Source of the DNA: Putridiphycobacter sp965230485
GTDB taxonomy: Bacteria > Bacteroidota > Bacteroidia > Flavobacteriales_D > Crocinitomicaceae
Length of the DNA: 64,000 nucleotides
Reading direction: 5' to 3'
NCBI GenBank assembly: GCA_965230485.1
Contig: CBDDLA010000001.1
Location: 62,001-126,000 of the forward strand
The notes beneath the pieces were generated by a model that was given only the letters and a program-made list of their open reading frames with translations, was not told the origin of the DNA and ran no database searches. How positions within the stretch are numbered: the first letter of the stretch is position 1; each line of letters begins with the position of its first letter. This document shows positions 25,457-34,259 of the stretch, piece by piece. A program made the translations under genes and the position numbers.

Positions 25457-26434
25457 TTATACTTTTGCCATTTGATCCGCCTTTTCGAATGCTTTTATTG
25501 GTTTAAGACCCAAAATGTCGAACATTTCTTTATCATTTTTATAACTTGGATTGGCAGTAGTTAAAAGAACATCACCAGCAAAAATTGAATTCGCACCTGC
25601 CATAAAACACATGCCTTGTTCTGATACAGTCATTTTTTCTCGTCCTGCGGACAATCTTACCATGGTCTTAGGCATACAAATTCTTGTTGTTGCAATCATT
25701 CTTACTAATTCATCAAAAGCAACCTTAGGTTGATCTGCAAGTGGTGTACCTTCAACAGGAACTAATGCATTTATCGGAACTGATTCCGGGTATGGCTCCA
25801 TTTTCTGAAGCGTTAATAGCATGCCCATTCTGTCATCTGTAGATTCACCCATACCAATTATTCCCCCGGAACAAACGGTGAGCTTGGCTTTTCGAACATT
25901 TGCAATGGTATCCAACCTGTCATCATAACCTCTAGTAGAAATGACTTCTCCATAAAACTCTTCTGAGCTATCTATATTGTGGTTGTAAGCATAAAGACCT
26001 GCGTCAGCAAGCTGTTTCGCTTGAATTTCTGTAACCATCCCTAATGTACAGCATACTTCCATATCCATATCGCTAATGGTTTTAACCATTCCTAAAACTT
26101 TGTCAAAGTCTTTGTTATCCCTAACTTCTCTCCATGCCGCACCGAGACACATTCTTGATACACCAGCATCTTTTGCTTTTTCAGCTCGTTTTTTAACTTC
26201 TTCAACTTCCAAAAGTTTATGTACTTTAACATCAGTGTGATAACGCGCAGCTTGCGGACAGTAAGAGCAATCTTCTGGGCACCCACCTGTTTTTATAGAA
26301 ACCAAATTGCTGACTTGTACCTGACCAATTGTGTGGTGTTCATTGTGAACTGTGGAGGCTTTATAAATCAGTTCTAAAAGTGGAAGATTATACACAGATT
26401 TTAATTCATCTAAAGACCAATTTTTCTTATTCAT
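25457..26434 (-). CDS. bioB: Biotin synthase
   Basis: A 325-residue radical SAM enzyme with the CxxxCxxC cluster motif at Cys52, Cys56 and Cys59 (CPEDCSYC). Downstream segments CLGAAWREVRDNKDF, YNHNIDSSEEFY and GIIGMGE are typical of BioB. It inserts sulfur into dethiobiotin using 4Fe-4S and 2Fe-2S clusters. It is the first gene of bioB-bioF-bioD-bioA-diiron protein. A one-mismatch -7 candidate (TATTATTG) lies about 30 bp upstream. Confidence 0.96.
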   Translation of the reverse strand: MNKKNWSLDELKSVYNLPLLELIYKASTVHNEHHTIGQVQVSNLVSIKTGGCPEDCSYCPQAARYHTDVKVHKLLEVEEVKKRAEKAKDAGVSRMCLGAAWREVRDNKDFDKVLGMVKTISDMDMEVCCTLGMVTEIQAKQLADAGLYAYNHNIDSSEEFYGEVISTRGYDDRLDTIANVRKAKLTVCSGGIIGMGESTDDRMGMLLTLQKMEPYPESVPINALVPVEGTPLADQPKVAFDELVRMIATTRICMPKTMVRLSAGREKMTVSEQGMCFMAGANSIFAGDVLLTTANPSYKNDKEMFDILGLKPIKAFEKADQMAKV

Positions 26435-26648
26435 TTTATTGTAATTCAGTTGTCAATATTGAGGCACAATAATACATTTTTTAGAGAAATTTAAAAGCAT
26501 TTAGAAACATTACTTTTAAATAAATTACTAAATGCAATAATTGTTAGAATCTTAGATGTTTTAATATCCTTTAGATTCAGATTTGGTGAATATTCTATTT
26601 CTTGCGATAAAATTTAATTGTAACTTAGATGACCAAATAGCATACTCT

Positions 26649-27551
26649 ATGATTAAATCAATTGGTTTATTTTTGACTGGTATTTTTATTATGTTGATGT
26701 CATGTCAAAACAGTAATCAGCCAATTCATGACAATGACGTGCCTGAATTGACTTTAGATAGTGAAGATTTGTCAGATGATTCTGCAAAAGAAGAAGTACA
26801 AACCGATATAGAACCCTTATTAATCATGTCGGCTGACGATATCAAATCTCAACTTAAATTTCTAAGCATCTATAGGTATGATGATTATCCAGATGCAAAT
26901 ATTGATAGTTTAAGTTTCAGTCTATCAGAAAAAATAACTGCATTGTTAGATACCATGAATTTATCAAAAAAATCAGCTGACAGTATTGGCTTAAAAATGT
27001 TAATTGATGAGCCTAATTTAAGAAATATTAAACTTTATACTTTTGATTACCATAGTGGCGGAACAAGAGGTTATATTTCTCACCCGATTATTCAATGGGT
27101 GAGTGATGGAGGTGAATTGTTGAGCTATAATTTTTCTAATCAAATTAATTGTTATTTCGATCAAATCTATCCGTTATCAAGTGATTTTGGAGAATATTAT
27201 CTGTTATTGGGACAAGAATCAGGCAGTGGTGCCTGCATGCAAAATATGGCTTACTGCATTGAAATTAAAGATAGTTTATTGATAAGCGACAATATATTTT
27301 TTGTCAATCGCCCTTACCTTAATCTATGTAATGTTCCATTTGAATATGATGAACAGAAAAAGCTGTTAATAGGACGAAAGGAATATGATATTGAAGTAGA
27401 CATTGCATCTGATGTCAATTATCAGAATAACTACTCAGATTCAAAGTCTGATAACGAAGATCTTATTGATATGCTAGATGGTATTTATTCAGACAATAAA
27501 ACGATATTATTGGAATTTAATGGCCGCGAATTTGTGAAAAAAGATGATTAA
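26649..27551 (+). CDS. Hypothetical lipoprotein
   Basis: The ATG at 26649 is chosen because it places a proper lipoprotein signal (lipobox LMSC, Cys19) at the N-terminus; the longer frame from TTG 26583 would bury it. The product has 300 residues with an acidic linker (DNDVPELTLDSEDLSDDS) and a soluble domain with cysteines near GSGACMQN and NLCNVP. No family recognised. It is a single gene, divergent from bioB and convergent with the OmpA-like gene. Confidence 0.6.
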   Translation: MIKSIGLFLTGIFIMLMSCQNSNQPIHDNDVPELTLDSEDLSDDSAKEEVQTDIEPLLIMSADDIKSQLKFLSIYRYDDYPDANIDSLSFSLSEKITALLDTMNLSKKSADSIGLKMLIDEPNLRNIKLYTFDYHSGGTRGYISHPIIQWVSDGGELLSYNFSNQINCYFDQIYPLSSDFGEYYLLLGQESGSGACMQNMAYCIEIKDSLLISDNIFFVNRPYLNLCNVPFEYDEQKKLLIGRKEYDIEVDIASDVNYQNNYSDSKSDNEDLIDMLDGIYSDNKTILLEFNGREFVKKDD

Positions 27552-27616
27552 CGACAGACAGGTTGCCTAATCAATTTTCTAAAATTTCTCCAATAGAAAT
27601 AGTGATTATACCTGTA

Positions 27617-28939
27617 CTAAAGAGGTAAAAAAATAGGAGTGGAACTATTATTGGCTTTTCTTCCAAAGTCTCGTTTTCTAATTTTGTATTTTCTATGGAT
27701 TGATTTGCATTTGCCAAATGAAAGTATGGAATGTTTAATTGGATAGAGTGGTCCTAGTTCAACACGCACAGTATCACCTTTTGCATCTATAGCTAATACT
27801 TGAATTCTATGATCTCCGGAATAGCATTTCGTTTTTGTTTTTCCAACATTTTTATTAAATTTTCGAGGTAAATAATTTAGGACAGTTGTTGGACAGTCAA
27901 TAAAAATTTGAGCTGATAATAATGTGTATCTCATTGGCAGTTTTACTTTTACATTTGGACAATACTTTCTCCTTTTCCACCAAGAAAGATCACCGCAACG
28001 CAGAACATCAAAATTTTTCATCCCACCGCAATTTGGCTTATCTATTTCCATCTCTAAGTAGGTTCGATTATTCACTTCAACTATTTTTATTTTTTCTTCA
28101 TCTTGATCAATCTCTGACCAAGATCCATCATTATTCATATTAAATAAACCTGAAACACCAGTTCCACAAGGTGAACAGCCTAAGCGATCATCAGATATAG
28201 GGAACCTTACCTTTATAGGGGTGTTGAAAGTGGTTTTCTGAAGATTGCAATTTTTACTTGGAGAAAGACAGACGCTAATCATGCCACAGGTCACAAGCGG
28301 TTGACCCTGATCTGTAGTTAGTAAGTTTCCATTCTCAATCAATTCATCCGTTGTTCTCACTGAATTTATTTCTAAGCATTCGGCAATGTTATTGTACTCA
28401 CATTTATTAAGAATCAATTCTGTGCCGTTTGAAAGTATTATTGTTGTGTCAACACCGAGGCAAGGATCTTTTGCTTTAACAACTGGTCTCGGTTTTGGAA
28501 TTGTTATTGTTTTTGCCTTTTCAATCTTATCAACTTTTTTAGTTTCGTATTTTATTCGAATATCTACTCTTCTGTTTTTCTGTTTTCCAGTTTCATTATT
28601 GTTTGTTGCTATAGGTCTGTTTTCGCCAAAATAATTTATCAGAATTAATTTTTTATTGACGTTTTTCGAGGTAAAAAAATCTTGAATAGCTAAGCATCTA
28701 TTTTTAGACAAGGTCAAATTATATAGGCTGTCTGCATCATTATCGGTATTTCCAACTATTTGAATCTGAAGTATAGATTTGTCTGAAACTAAATCCCAGA
28801 GTTTATCTAACTTCAATGCTTCTTCTTCCTTAATTTCAAATTTGTCACTATCAAAATATATTCTTTCTATCAATTTTGAAGATTGAGCAAAAGAGATGCC
28901 AGAGATTAATATAAAAATAAGAATCAGTTTGCCACTCAT
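27617..28939 (-). CDS. Secreted protein with N-terminal OmpA-like peptidoglycan-binding domain and Cys-rich C-terminal part
   Basis: A 440-residue protein with signal peptide cleaved after about SFAQ (19). Residues 25-135 form an OmpA-like domain: IVGNTDNDADS, LSKNRCLAIQDFF and the peptidoglycan-binding end NRRVDIRIKY. From about 160 a Cys-rich region follows (GTELILNKCEY, TTDELIENGNLLTTDQGQPLVTCGMISV, FPISDDRLGCSPCGTGV) resembling a ZU5-like beta domain. The basic tail (about 400-440) is rich in Lys/Arg. Having OmpA at the N-terminus, not the C-terminus, is unusual. Probably periplasmic and bound to peptidoglycan. Confidence 0.7.
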   Translation of the reverse strand: MSGKLILIFILISGISFAQSSKLIERIYFDSDKFEIKEEEALKLDKLWDLVSDKSILQIQIVGNTDNDADSLYNLTLSKNRCLAIQDFFTSKNVNKKLILINYFGENRPIATNNNETGKQKNRRVDIRIKYETKKVDKIEKAKTITIPKPRPVVKAKDPCLGVDTTIILSNGTELILNKCEYNNIAECLEINSVRTTDELIENGNLLTTDQGQPLVTCGMISVCLSPSKNCNLQKTTFNTPIKVRFPISDDRLGCSPCGTGVSGLFNMNNDGSWSEIDQDEEKIKIVEVNNRTYLEMEIDKPNCGGMKNFDVLRCGDLSWWKRRKYCPNVKVKLPMRYTLLSAQIFIDCPTTVLNYLPRKFNKNVGKTKTKCYSGDHRIQVLAIDAKGDTVRVELGPLYPIKHSILSFGKCKSIHRKYKIRKRDFGRKANNSSTPIFLPL

Positions 28940-29239
28940 ATGTTAACATTTATAATAATACGCTAAATATAGCTGTTTTATTATACTGTATATCAGAAAA
29001 ATCCTACTTATTTGAATGGTCGAAAGTATTGATTTTATAACAGAAAATGATAAGATTATAGTCTTTACAGTCTTTACCCATTCCATAGAATTAAATCTTA
29101 CTGTTAAGCGAGTTTAAATTTTCTAAGTGATTACTCATTGAAGAGGTAGAGATTTATCTTCAAGCTTTGGCTTCTTAATTTATCCTTAGCAATACAAAGC
29201 AATAGAACACTTTGGTGAGAAGTAAATCAATCTTTAACC
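28940..29239. other. 300-bp intergenic region without a gene
   Basis: No coding frame of note on either strand. It contains a tandem 9-bp duplication AGTCTTTAC at 29060-29077. A near-consensus -7 element (TATATTTA on the minus strand, 28964-28971) could serve the OmpA-like gene. No terminator or RNA structure recognised. Confidence 0.5.
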
Positions 29240-30235
29240 TTAAAAATTAGGTCTTACAGGTACATTCCCTAAAATCTCATCAATTTTAGAGATCACTTCT
29301 GGAGTCAATAGCAATTTAGCCTCAACAGCTTTAATATTTTCCTTTAATTGCTCTACTTTTGATGCACCTAAAATCACTGTACTTACGCTATCATTTTTGA
29401 GACACCATGCAATTGAAAGTACAGGTAATGAAATGCCTATGCTTTTAGCAATTTTGCCAAGCTTTTTGACTTTAGCTAAATTCGATTCAGTAATGGTTTT
29501 TTCTTTTAGCCAGTCTAACTCTTTTAAGCTTAATCGTGTGTCTTTTGGACTAGATTTTTGATTGTATTTTCCAGTGAGTAAGCCAGAGGCTAGGGGAGAC
29601 CAAATTGTTGTTCCCATTCCAAAATTTTTAAATATTTGGCTGAACTCTACTTCCATTTTGTGCCTGTGAAACATATTGTATTGAGGTTGCTCCATTGTTG
29701 GGCCAATCAATCTATTCTGACGAGCAAATAAATGGGCTTCCATTATTTCTTGAGCGCTCCATTCTGAAGTTCCCCAGTAAAGGATTTTGCCTTGTGTAAT
29801 TAAATTGTGCATGCTCCAAACCGTCTCTTCAATTGGTGTGTTTTTATCTGGACGGTGACAGAAAAATAGATCAAGATAATCTACTCTAAGTCTTTTTAAG
29901 GCTTGATGACAGGCTTCTGTTATATGCTTTCTATTTAATCCTTTTTGAGTTGGTTTAGAATCAATTAAGCCTTTGGTGCCAAAAAACACTTTTGAGGAGA
30001 CTACATAACTATCTCTGTCCCAATTAAGATCCTTTAAAATTTTCCCCATTACTTCCTCTGAGGCCCCGTTAGCGTAAATCTCGGCATTATCAAAAAAGTT
30101 AACGCCTCTATCATAGGCTTCAATCATTAGTTTTCGAGAAATATTGTCACCAATTTGCTTCCCAAAAGTTAGCCAGCTGCCAAGTGATAATTCACTTAAT
30201 TGTAAACCCGAATTTCCTAATCGTCTGTATTCCAT
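29240..30235 (-). CDS. Aldo/keto reductase (Kv-beta-like)
   Basis: The ATG at 30235 gives 331 residues. It is a (beta/alpha)8 NADPH-dependent oxidoreductase close to potassium-channel beta-subunit-like reductases (MEYRRLGNSGLQLSELSLGSW). The tetrad is visible: Asp and Tyr in FFDNAEIYANG, Lys in VVSSKVFFG and His in LFFCHRPD. A C-terminal STVILGASKVEQLKEN segment binds cofactor. It likely reduces reactive carbonyls. It is the third gene after gpx and SOUL, with an 8-bp gap. Confidence 0.9.
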   Translation of the reverse strand: MEYRRLGNSGLQLSELSLGSWLTFGKQIGDNISRKLMIEAYDRGVNFFDNAEIYANGASEEVMGKILKDLNWDRDSYVVSSKVFFGTKGLIDSKPTQKGLNRKHITEACHQALKRLRVDYLDLFFCHRPDKNTPIEETVWSMHNLITQGKILYWGTSEWSAQEIMEAHLFARQNRLIGPTMEQPQYNMFHRHKMEVEFSQIFKNFGMGTTIWSPLASGLLTGKYNQKSSPKDTRLSLKELDWLKEKTITESNLAKVKKLGKIAKSIGISLPVLSIAWCLKNDSVSTVILGASKVEQLKENIKAVEAKLLLTPEVISKIDEILGNVPVRPNF

Positions 30236-30243
30236 ACTCAAAT

Positions 30244-30840
30244 TTAATCAAGTTCGACAATAATTTCGTTTTTTCTACCAACCATTTCATAAGGGGCATT
30301 ATAACCTAAAAAGAAAAACCGATCAGAATGTTTTGTCTCTGATGCTTCAAGAAACTCAATTAATTCTAACTTGTATTTGTCAATTTTCTCAGAGCTAGCC
30401 CAACCTCCAAAAGAAATTGCCGCCACTCGTTTGGCAGGCTCTTCTTTAAATTCAATTGAGGATTGATTTGGTTGTGGCAGATCTTCTTTCTTAATTGATT
30501 TCGGTATCATAAACATCATAGTTATAGAATCGGTTAATGACATTGAGACAGGTGATGTCATAGCAATTTTTTCATTTCTGTCATTACCTCCAAATATATA
30601 TCCTGCTAACATGTTAAACCCTCTGCTTGATGCTTCTTCGTATTCACTGCTTGTTAGTTGAACAGACGTAAACAAACTGGCTTCATATTGCCTGATTTCA
30701 AAATGCTCGAATTTTTTTTCAACAGTATATGGGTAGGTTTCTATTCCTTTTTGAACACTCATAGTATAAATTTGAATGGCAATAAAGGCTAAAAGGAGAA
30801 TCCCTGAACTTATCAGAATAATTTTCATAAGCCTTTTCAT
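30244..30840 (-). CDS. SOUL-family heme-binding protein
   Basis: A 198-residue protein with one N-terminal membrane helix or uncleaved signal (about 5-25). The SOUL domain is seen in GIETYPYTVEKKFEHFEIRQYE, GFNMLAGYIFGGNDRNEKIAMTSPV and FFLGYNAPYE. Family members bind heme or tetrapyrroles; bacterial function is not settled. Its start codon overlaps the gpx stop by 1 bp, so the two are co-translated. Confidence 0.88.
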   Translation of the reverse strand: MKRLMKIILISSGILLLAFIAIQIYTMSVQKGIETYPYTVEKKFEHFEIRQYEASLFTSVQLTSSEYEEASSRGFNMLAGYIFGGNDRNEKIAMTSPVSMSLTDSITMMFMIPKSIKKEDLPQPNQSSIEFKEEPAKRVAAISFGGWASSEKIDKYKLELIEFLEASETKHSDRFFFLGYNAPYEMVGRKNEIIVELD

Positions 30841-31406
30841 TAAAGTTGGCTAATAATTCTATCGCTCATGGGATTTACACTGCTCCCAAATTGCTCAATT
30901 AATTCACCTTTTTCACTTACCAGGTATTTAGTAAAATTCCATTTAACGGTGCTATCCATTTTTCCATTAACAGATTTTGAGGTTAACCATTTGTAGATAG
31001 GATGTTGATTTTCACCTTTCACATCAATTTTTTCTGTAATTAGAAATTCAACACCATAATTTTTTTGACAAAATGCTTTGATTTCATCACCTGTTCCTGG
31101 CTCCTGACCACCAAATTGATTACAAGGAAGTCCTATAATAACCAACTTATCTTTGTATTGGTCATGTAATTTTTGAAGCTCGGCATACTGTGGAGTAAAA
31201 CCGCATTTAGAGGCTACATTAACGAATAGAATTTTTTTGCCTTTAAAGTCTGATAGGCTTAATGGAGCTCCTTCAATATCTTTTATGGCGTAATCGTATA
31301 TTGATTGGGTAGGGGCTACTTGTGATATATCTTCTGATGTATAAATAAATAGTGCGGTCTGGTATATTGTGCTTGCTATTAAACCGAAGGAAAGTAAAAA
31401 TCTCAT
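30840..31406 (-). CDS. Glutathione peroxidase-like thiol peroxidase (secreted or membrane-anchored)
   Basis: A 188-residue protein with an N-terminal hydrophobic segment. The peroxidatic Cys68 lies in NVASKCGFTPQ (Cys, not selenocysteine). The catalytic tetrad partners are Gln in GLPCNQFGGQEPG and Trp/Asn in VKWNFTKYLV. Such enzymes usually use thioredoxin as reductant. First gene of a three-gene gpx-SOUL-aldo/keto reductase operon, likely for detoxifying peroxides and carbonyls in the envelope. Confidence 0.92.
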   Translation of the reverse strand: MRFLLSFGLIASTIYQTALFIYTSEDISQVAPTQSIYDYAIKDIEGAPLSLSDFKGKKILFVNVASKCGFTPQYAELQKLHDQYKDKLVIIGLPCNQFGGQEPGTGDEIKAFCQKNYGVEFLITEKIDVKGENQHPIYKWLTSKSVNGKMDSTVKWNFTKYLVSEKGELIEQFGSSVNPMSDRIISQL

Positions 31407-31431
31407 GTCATTTTGTTTAATGTTTACTACG

Positions 31432-31439
31432 CAAAGTTA
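31432..31439 (-). promoter_or_regulatory. Bacteroidota -7 element for the gpx operon
   Basis: TAACTTTG on the minus strand matches TAnnTTTG. It lies 25 bp before the gpx ATG. Confidence 0.5.
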
Positions 31440-31591
31440 AACAAAATAATTTAATTTCATCATTTATTTTATAAATCATTGATATTTAGAAGTTAATTTC
31501 ATTCTCAACTTCAATAGGGGGATACCATAATTTGTTCGACTTGTATAAAACCTCAGTTATTTGTGTGAATGACGTTTTTAAACTTAAGTAT

Positions 31592-32185
31592 ATGAAAACA
31601 ATATTTAACAACCGATTTTTAGAACTATTGACTAAAACAAATGTTTTAATTCATATAATTTGGTATCTATCGCTTTCAATAGGTCTCTTTTTAATTGGGG
31701 TTCATTTATTCCCTTTGTCATATTTAAACATGATTTTACTTTTTTGTGCGGGATTCTTAATATGGAGTTTCGTGGAGTACATTATGCACCGATTTGTCTT
31801 TCATTTTATCTCAAATCATTTTATCATTAAACGTTTTCATCATATTTTTCATGGCATCCACCACAACAATCCAAGGGATAAAAAAAGAACACTAATGCCT
31901 CCTTTTCCTGGATTGTTATTCGCCGGTATTTATTTAGGCATTGCTTGGATTTTGACTGGTGAACATAGCTTTTTCCTAATTTCAGGTTTAGTACTAGGCT
32001 ATTTAAGTTACTCAGGCTTACATTACGCCATTCATGTATATCAAGCACCAAAATACCTTAGGTTTTTATGGACACATCATCTTTTGCACCATTACCAACA
32101 ACCAGATCGCGCTTTTGGTGTAACCACAAGGTTTTGGGACAAATTATTTGGAACCATGCCAAAAAAGAAAGTAAAAGCGCATTAA
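31592..32185 (+). CDS. Fatty acid hydroxylase / sterol desaturase superfamily membrane protein
   Basis: The ATG at 31592 (MKTIFNNRF) is preferred over a TTG at 31532, giving 197 residues. Several membrane helices surround the eight-His diiron motif set: HRFVFH, FHHIFHGIHHNN, HYAIH and THHLLHHY. The arrangement matches fatty-acid 2-hydroxylases such as those making 2-hydroxy acyl chains of Bacteroidota sphingolipids. Substrate is not proven. Confidence 0.85.
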   Translation: MKTIFNNRFLELLTKTNVLIHIIWYLSLSIGLFLIGVHLFPLSYLNMILLFCAGFLIWSFVEYIMHRFVFHFISNHFIIKRFHHIFHGIHHNNPRDKKRTLMPPFPGLLFAGIYLGIAWILTGEHSFFLISGLVLGYLSYSGLHYAIHVYQAPKYLRFLWTHHLLHHYQQPDRAFGVTTRFWDKLFGTMPKKKVKAH

Positions 32186-32267
32186 GTTTATGAATTGATA
32201 GGTCTACATATATAGTCTAAGCAATTTTTTAAGCAAGTGATAATGTATTTCGAGAAAATATAAATAG

Positions 32268-33521
32268 CTATCGCCTTTTATGACCTTTAGTTTTATTAAA
32301 GGGTCTGCCAAACTTTTTTTTCGAACTGTTTCGGTTATTCGGTCTATTATTACTTTTATTTTTAGCAGATTTACCTTGGGGAATTAAATTTTTGGGTTCA
32401 AAACCTTCAATTTCCGAAGTGTCAATTTTTTCTCCAATCAATTTTTCAATTCCTTTTAAATAGGCAACTTCTTCAATATCTACTAGCGAAATGGCCACAC
32501 CATTTGCACCTGCACGTCCAGTTCTGCCAATTCTATGCACGTAATCTTCAGCTATATTTGGTAATTCAAAATTGACAACATGAGGCAATAAAGGTATATC
32601 CAAGCCTCTTGCTGCTATATCTGTGGCAACTAATATCCTTACTTTTCCTTTTTTAAACCCGTCCAATGCTTTGGTTCTTTGATTTTGACTTTTGTTACCA
32701 TGAATAGCAGAAGCATTATAACCTCTTTTTGAAAGTTTCTCTGCTAATCGGTTAGCGCCATGTTTAGTGCGTGTGAATATGAGTGCTTGTTTCCATGCGC
32801 CATCTTCAATTAACTTAAAGAGCAGTGTATACTTTTGGGATTTATCAACTCTATATGCTTTTTGTTCAATAATCTCAACCGCAGTATTTTCAGGGGTCAC
32901 TTCAATATGCACTGGTTTTCGCAAAAATGTTTGTGCCAACGCCTTAATATCTTTCGAAAATGTGGCCGAAAATAATAAATTTTGGCGCTCTTTTGGTAGC
33001 ATATTGATAATTCGTCTAATGTCTTTTAAGAAGCCCATGTCTAGCATTCTGTCGGCTTCATCAAGTACTAAAACCTCTATCTGTCTTAGATCTACCAACC
33101 TTTGCTGACTCAGGTCAAGCAGTCTTCCAGGTGTAGCAATTAGAATATCTACGCCTTGCCTTAGGGTATTTACCTGAGCATTTTGTTTAACACCACCAAA
33201 AATAACGGCTGATTTTAGAGTAGTAAACTCAGTATAATCCCGTACATTTTTTTGAATTTGAGCCGCCAATTCTCTTGTTGGTGTAATAATTAATGCCTTT
33301 ATGGCTCTTTTTTTTCCTTTAGGGGTTTGCAATAATTTTTCAATAATTGGCAGTGTAAAGCCCGCTGTTTTCCCAGTGCCAGTTTGAGCGGAAGCAAGTA
33401 CATCACGGTCATTGAGTATCTCAGGAATGGCTTTTTGTTGAATTGGTGATGGTACTGTATAGCCTTGTTTATCAATGGCCTTTAGTATTTCAGTAGATAA
33501 TCCTAAGGATGTAAATGACAT
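32268..33521 (-). CDS. rhlE: DEAD-box ATP-dependent RNA helicase, RhlE type
   Basis: A 417-residue helicase with Q motif FTSLGLSTEILKAIDKQGYTVPSPIQ, Walker A ASAQTGTGKT, VLDEADRML, SATFS, and the C-terminal VATDIAARGLDIP and HRIGRTGRAG motifs. The tail (about 375-417) is basic and Asn/Lys/Arg-rich, typical of RhlE. It remodels RNA, for example in ribosome assembly and cold adaptation. Single gene. Confidence 0.93.
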   Translation of the reverse strand: MSFTSLGLSTEILKAIDKQGYTVPSPIQQKAIPEILNDRDVLASAQTGTGKTAGFTLPIIEKLLQTPKGKKRAIKALIITPTRELAAQIQKNVRDYTEFTTLKSAVIFGGVKQNAQVNTLRQGVDILIATPGRLLDLSQQRLVDLRQIEVLVLDEADRMLDMGFLKDIRRIINMLPKERQNLLFSATFSKDIKALAQTFLRKPVHIEVTPENTAVEIIEQKAYRVDKSQKYTLLFKLIEDGAWKQALIFTRTKHGANRLAEKLSKRGYNASAIHGNKSQNQRTKALDGFKKGKVRILVATDIAARGLDIPLLPHVVNFELPNIAEDYVHRIGRTGRAGANGVAISLVDIEEVAYLKGIEKLIGEKIDTSEIEGFEPKNLIPQGKSAKNKSNNRPNNRNSSKKKFGRPFNKTKGHKRR

Positions 33522-33620
33522 ATGTGATAATTTGTGCTTTATAATGCTAAATGAATAAATTAAGTATTGATAATTATTTAGTGTAAGGTTAATTCTTTTG
33601 TTAACTGCGAAAGAAATTTA

Positions 33621-34235
33621 TTAGTATTCAAGTTCTCCAATACCTTGGCGGATAATTTCAATATCTCCATCTGATAGATTAACAACTGTTGATGGTTCAT
33701 TTTTGCCATAACCTCCATCAACAATACCATCTACTTTCGATTGCCATTGCTCCTCAATTAAAAAAGGGTCGGTTGTGTATTCAATAATATCATCTTCGTC
33801 ATGTAATGATGTGGTGACTAAAGGTACACCAAGTGTCTCAACAATGGCATGGGTGATATTATTATCAGGAATTCTAATCCCTATGGTTTTCTTATTGGTA
33901 TCGAACAATTTAGGGACACTATTGGATGCGTTTAGGATAAAAGTAAATGGGCCCGGTAAATTCTTGTTGAGTAGTTTATAAGTAGGTCTATCAATATGTT
34001 TAGTATAGTCCGTTAACTTACTCAAATCGTTAAAGACAATAGAAAAATTAGCCTTTTTCGTTTTCAGACCTTTAAGTTGAGCTAATTTGGCAATCGATTT
34101 TTTATTGGATAGTGAGCAGCCCAATGCATAAACTGTATCTGTTGGATAAATGATAATGCCACCCTTGTTTAAAATATCAACTATTAAGTCAATCTTTCTT
34201 TTGTCAGGATTGTCAGGATGAACAATAAAAATCAT
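33621..34235 (-). CDS. L-threonylcarbamoyladenylate synthase-like protein (Sua5/YciO/YrdC family)
   Basis: A 204-residue protein of YrdC/YciO length without the C-terminal Sua5 domain. The motif KGGIIIYPTDTVYALGCSLSN is the family nucleotide-binding strand; TRPGPFTF appears here as NLPGPFTFIL, and IGIRIPDN and VVNLSDGDIEIIRQG follow. It may form threonylcarbamoyl-AMP for tRNA t6A; a YciO paralogue is the alternative. It is downstream of the DUF5522-like gene with a 24-bp gap. Confidence 0.88.
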   Translation of the reverse strand: MIFIVHPDNPDKRKIDLIVDILNKGGIIIYPTDTVYALGCSLSNKKSIAKLAQLKGLKTKKANFSIVFNDLSKLTDYTKHIDRPTYKLLNKNLPGPFTFILNASNSVPKLFDTNKKTIGIRIPDNNITHAIVETLGVPLVTTSLHDEDDIIEYTTDPFLIEEQWQSKVDGIVDGGYGKNEPSTVVNLSDGDIEIIRQGIGELEY

Positions 34236-34259
34236 ATTATTTTTTTTGCAAATCTAAAC

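Noticed and set aside
26435..26480. BirA-type biotin operator upstream of bioB
   Set aside because: TTGT and ACAA ends can be found, but the half-site sequences and spacing do not fit the TTGTAAACC-spacer-GGTTTACAA pattern. Nothing better was seen.
26583..26648. N-terminal extension of the lipoprotein from TTG 26583
   Set aside because: It would bury the lipoprotein signal peptide; ATG 26649 gives a standard lipobox.
29060..29077. 9-bp tandem duplication AGTCTTTAC as a regulatory site
   Set aside because: A single short duplication in AT-rich intergenic DNA, without a promoter element at a sensible distance, is too weak to call.
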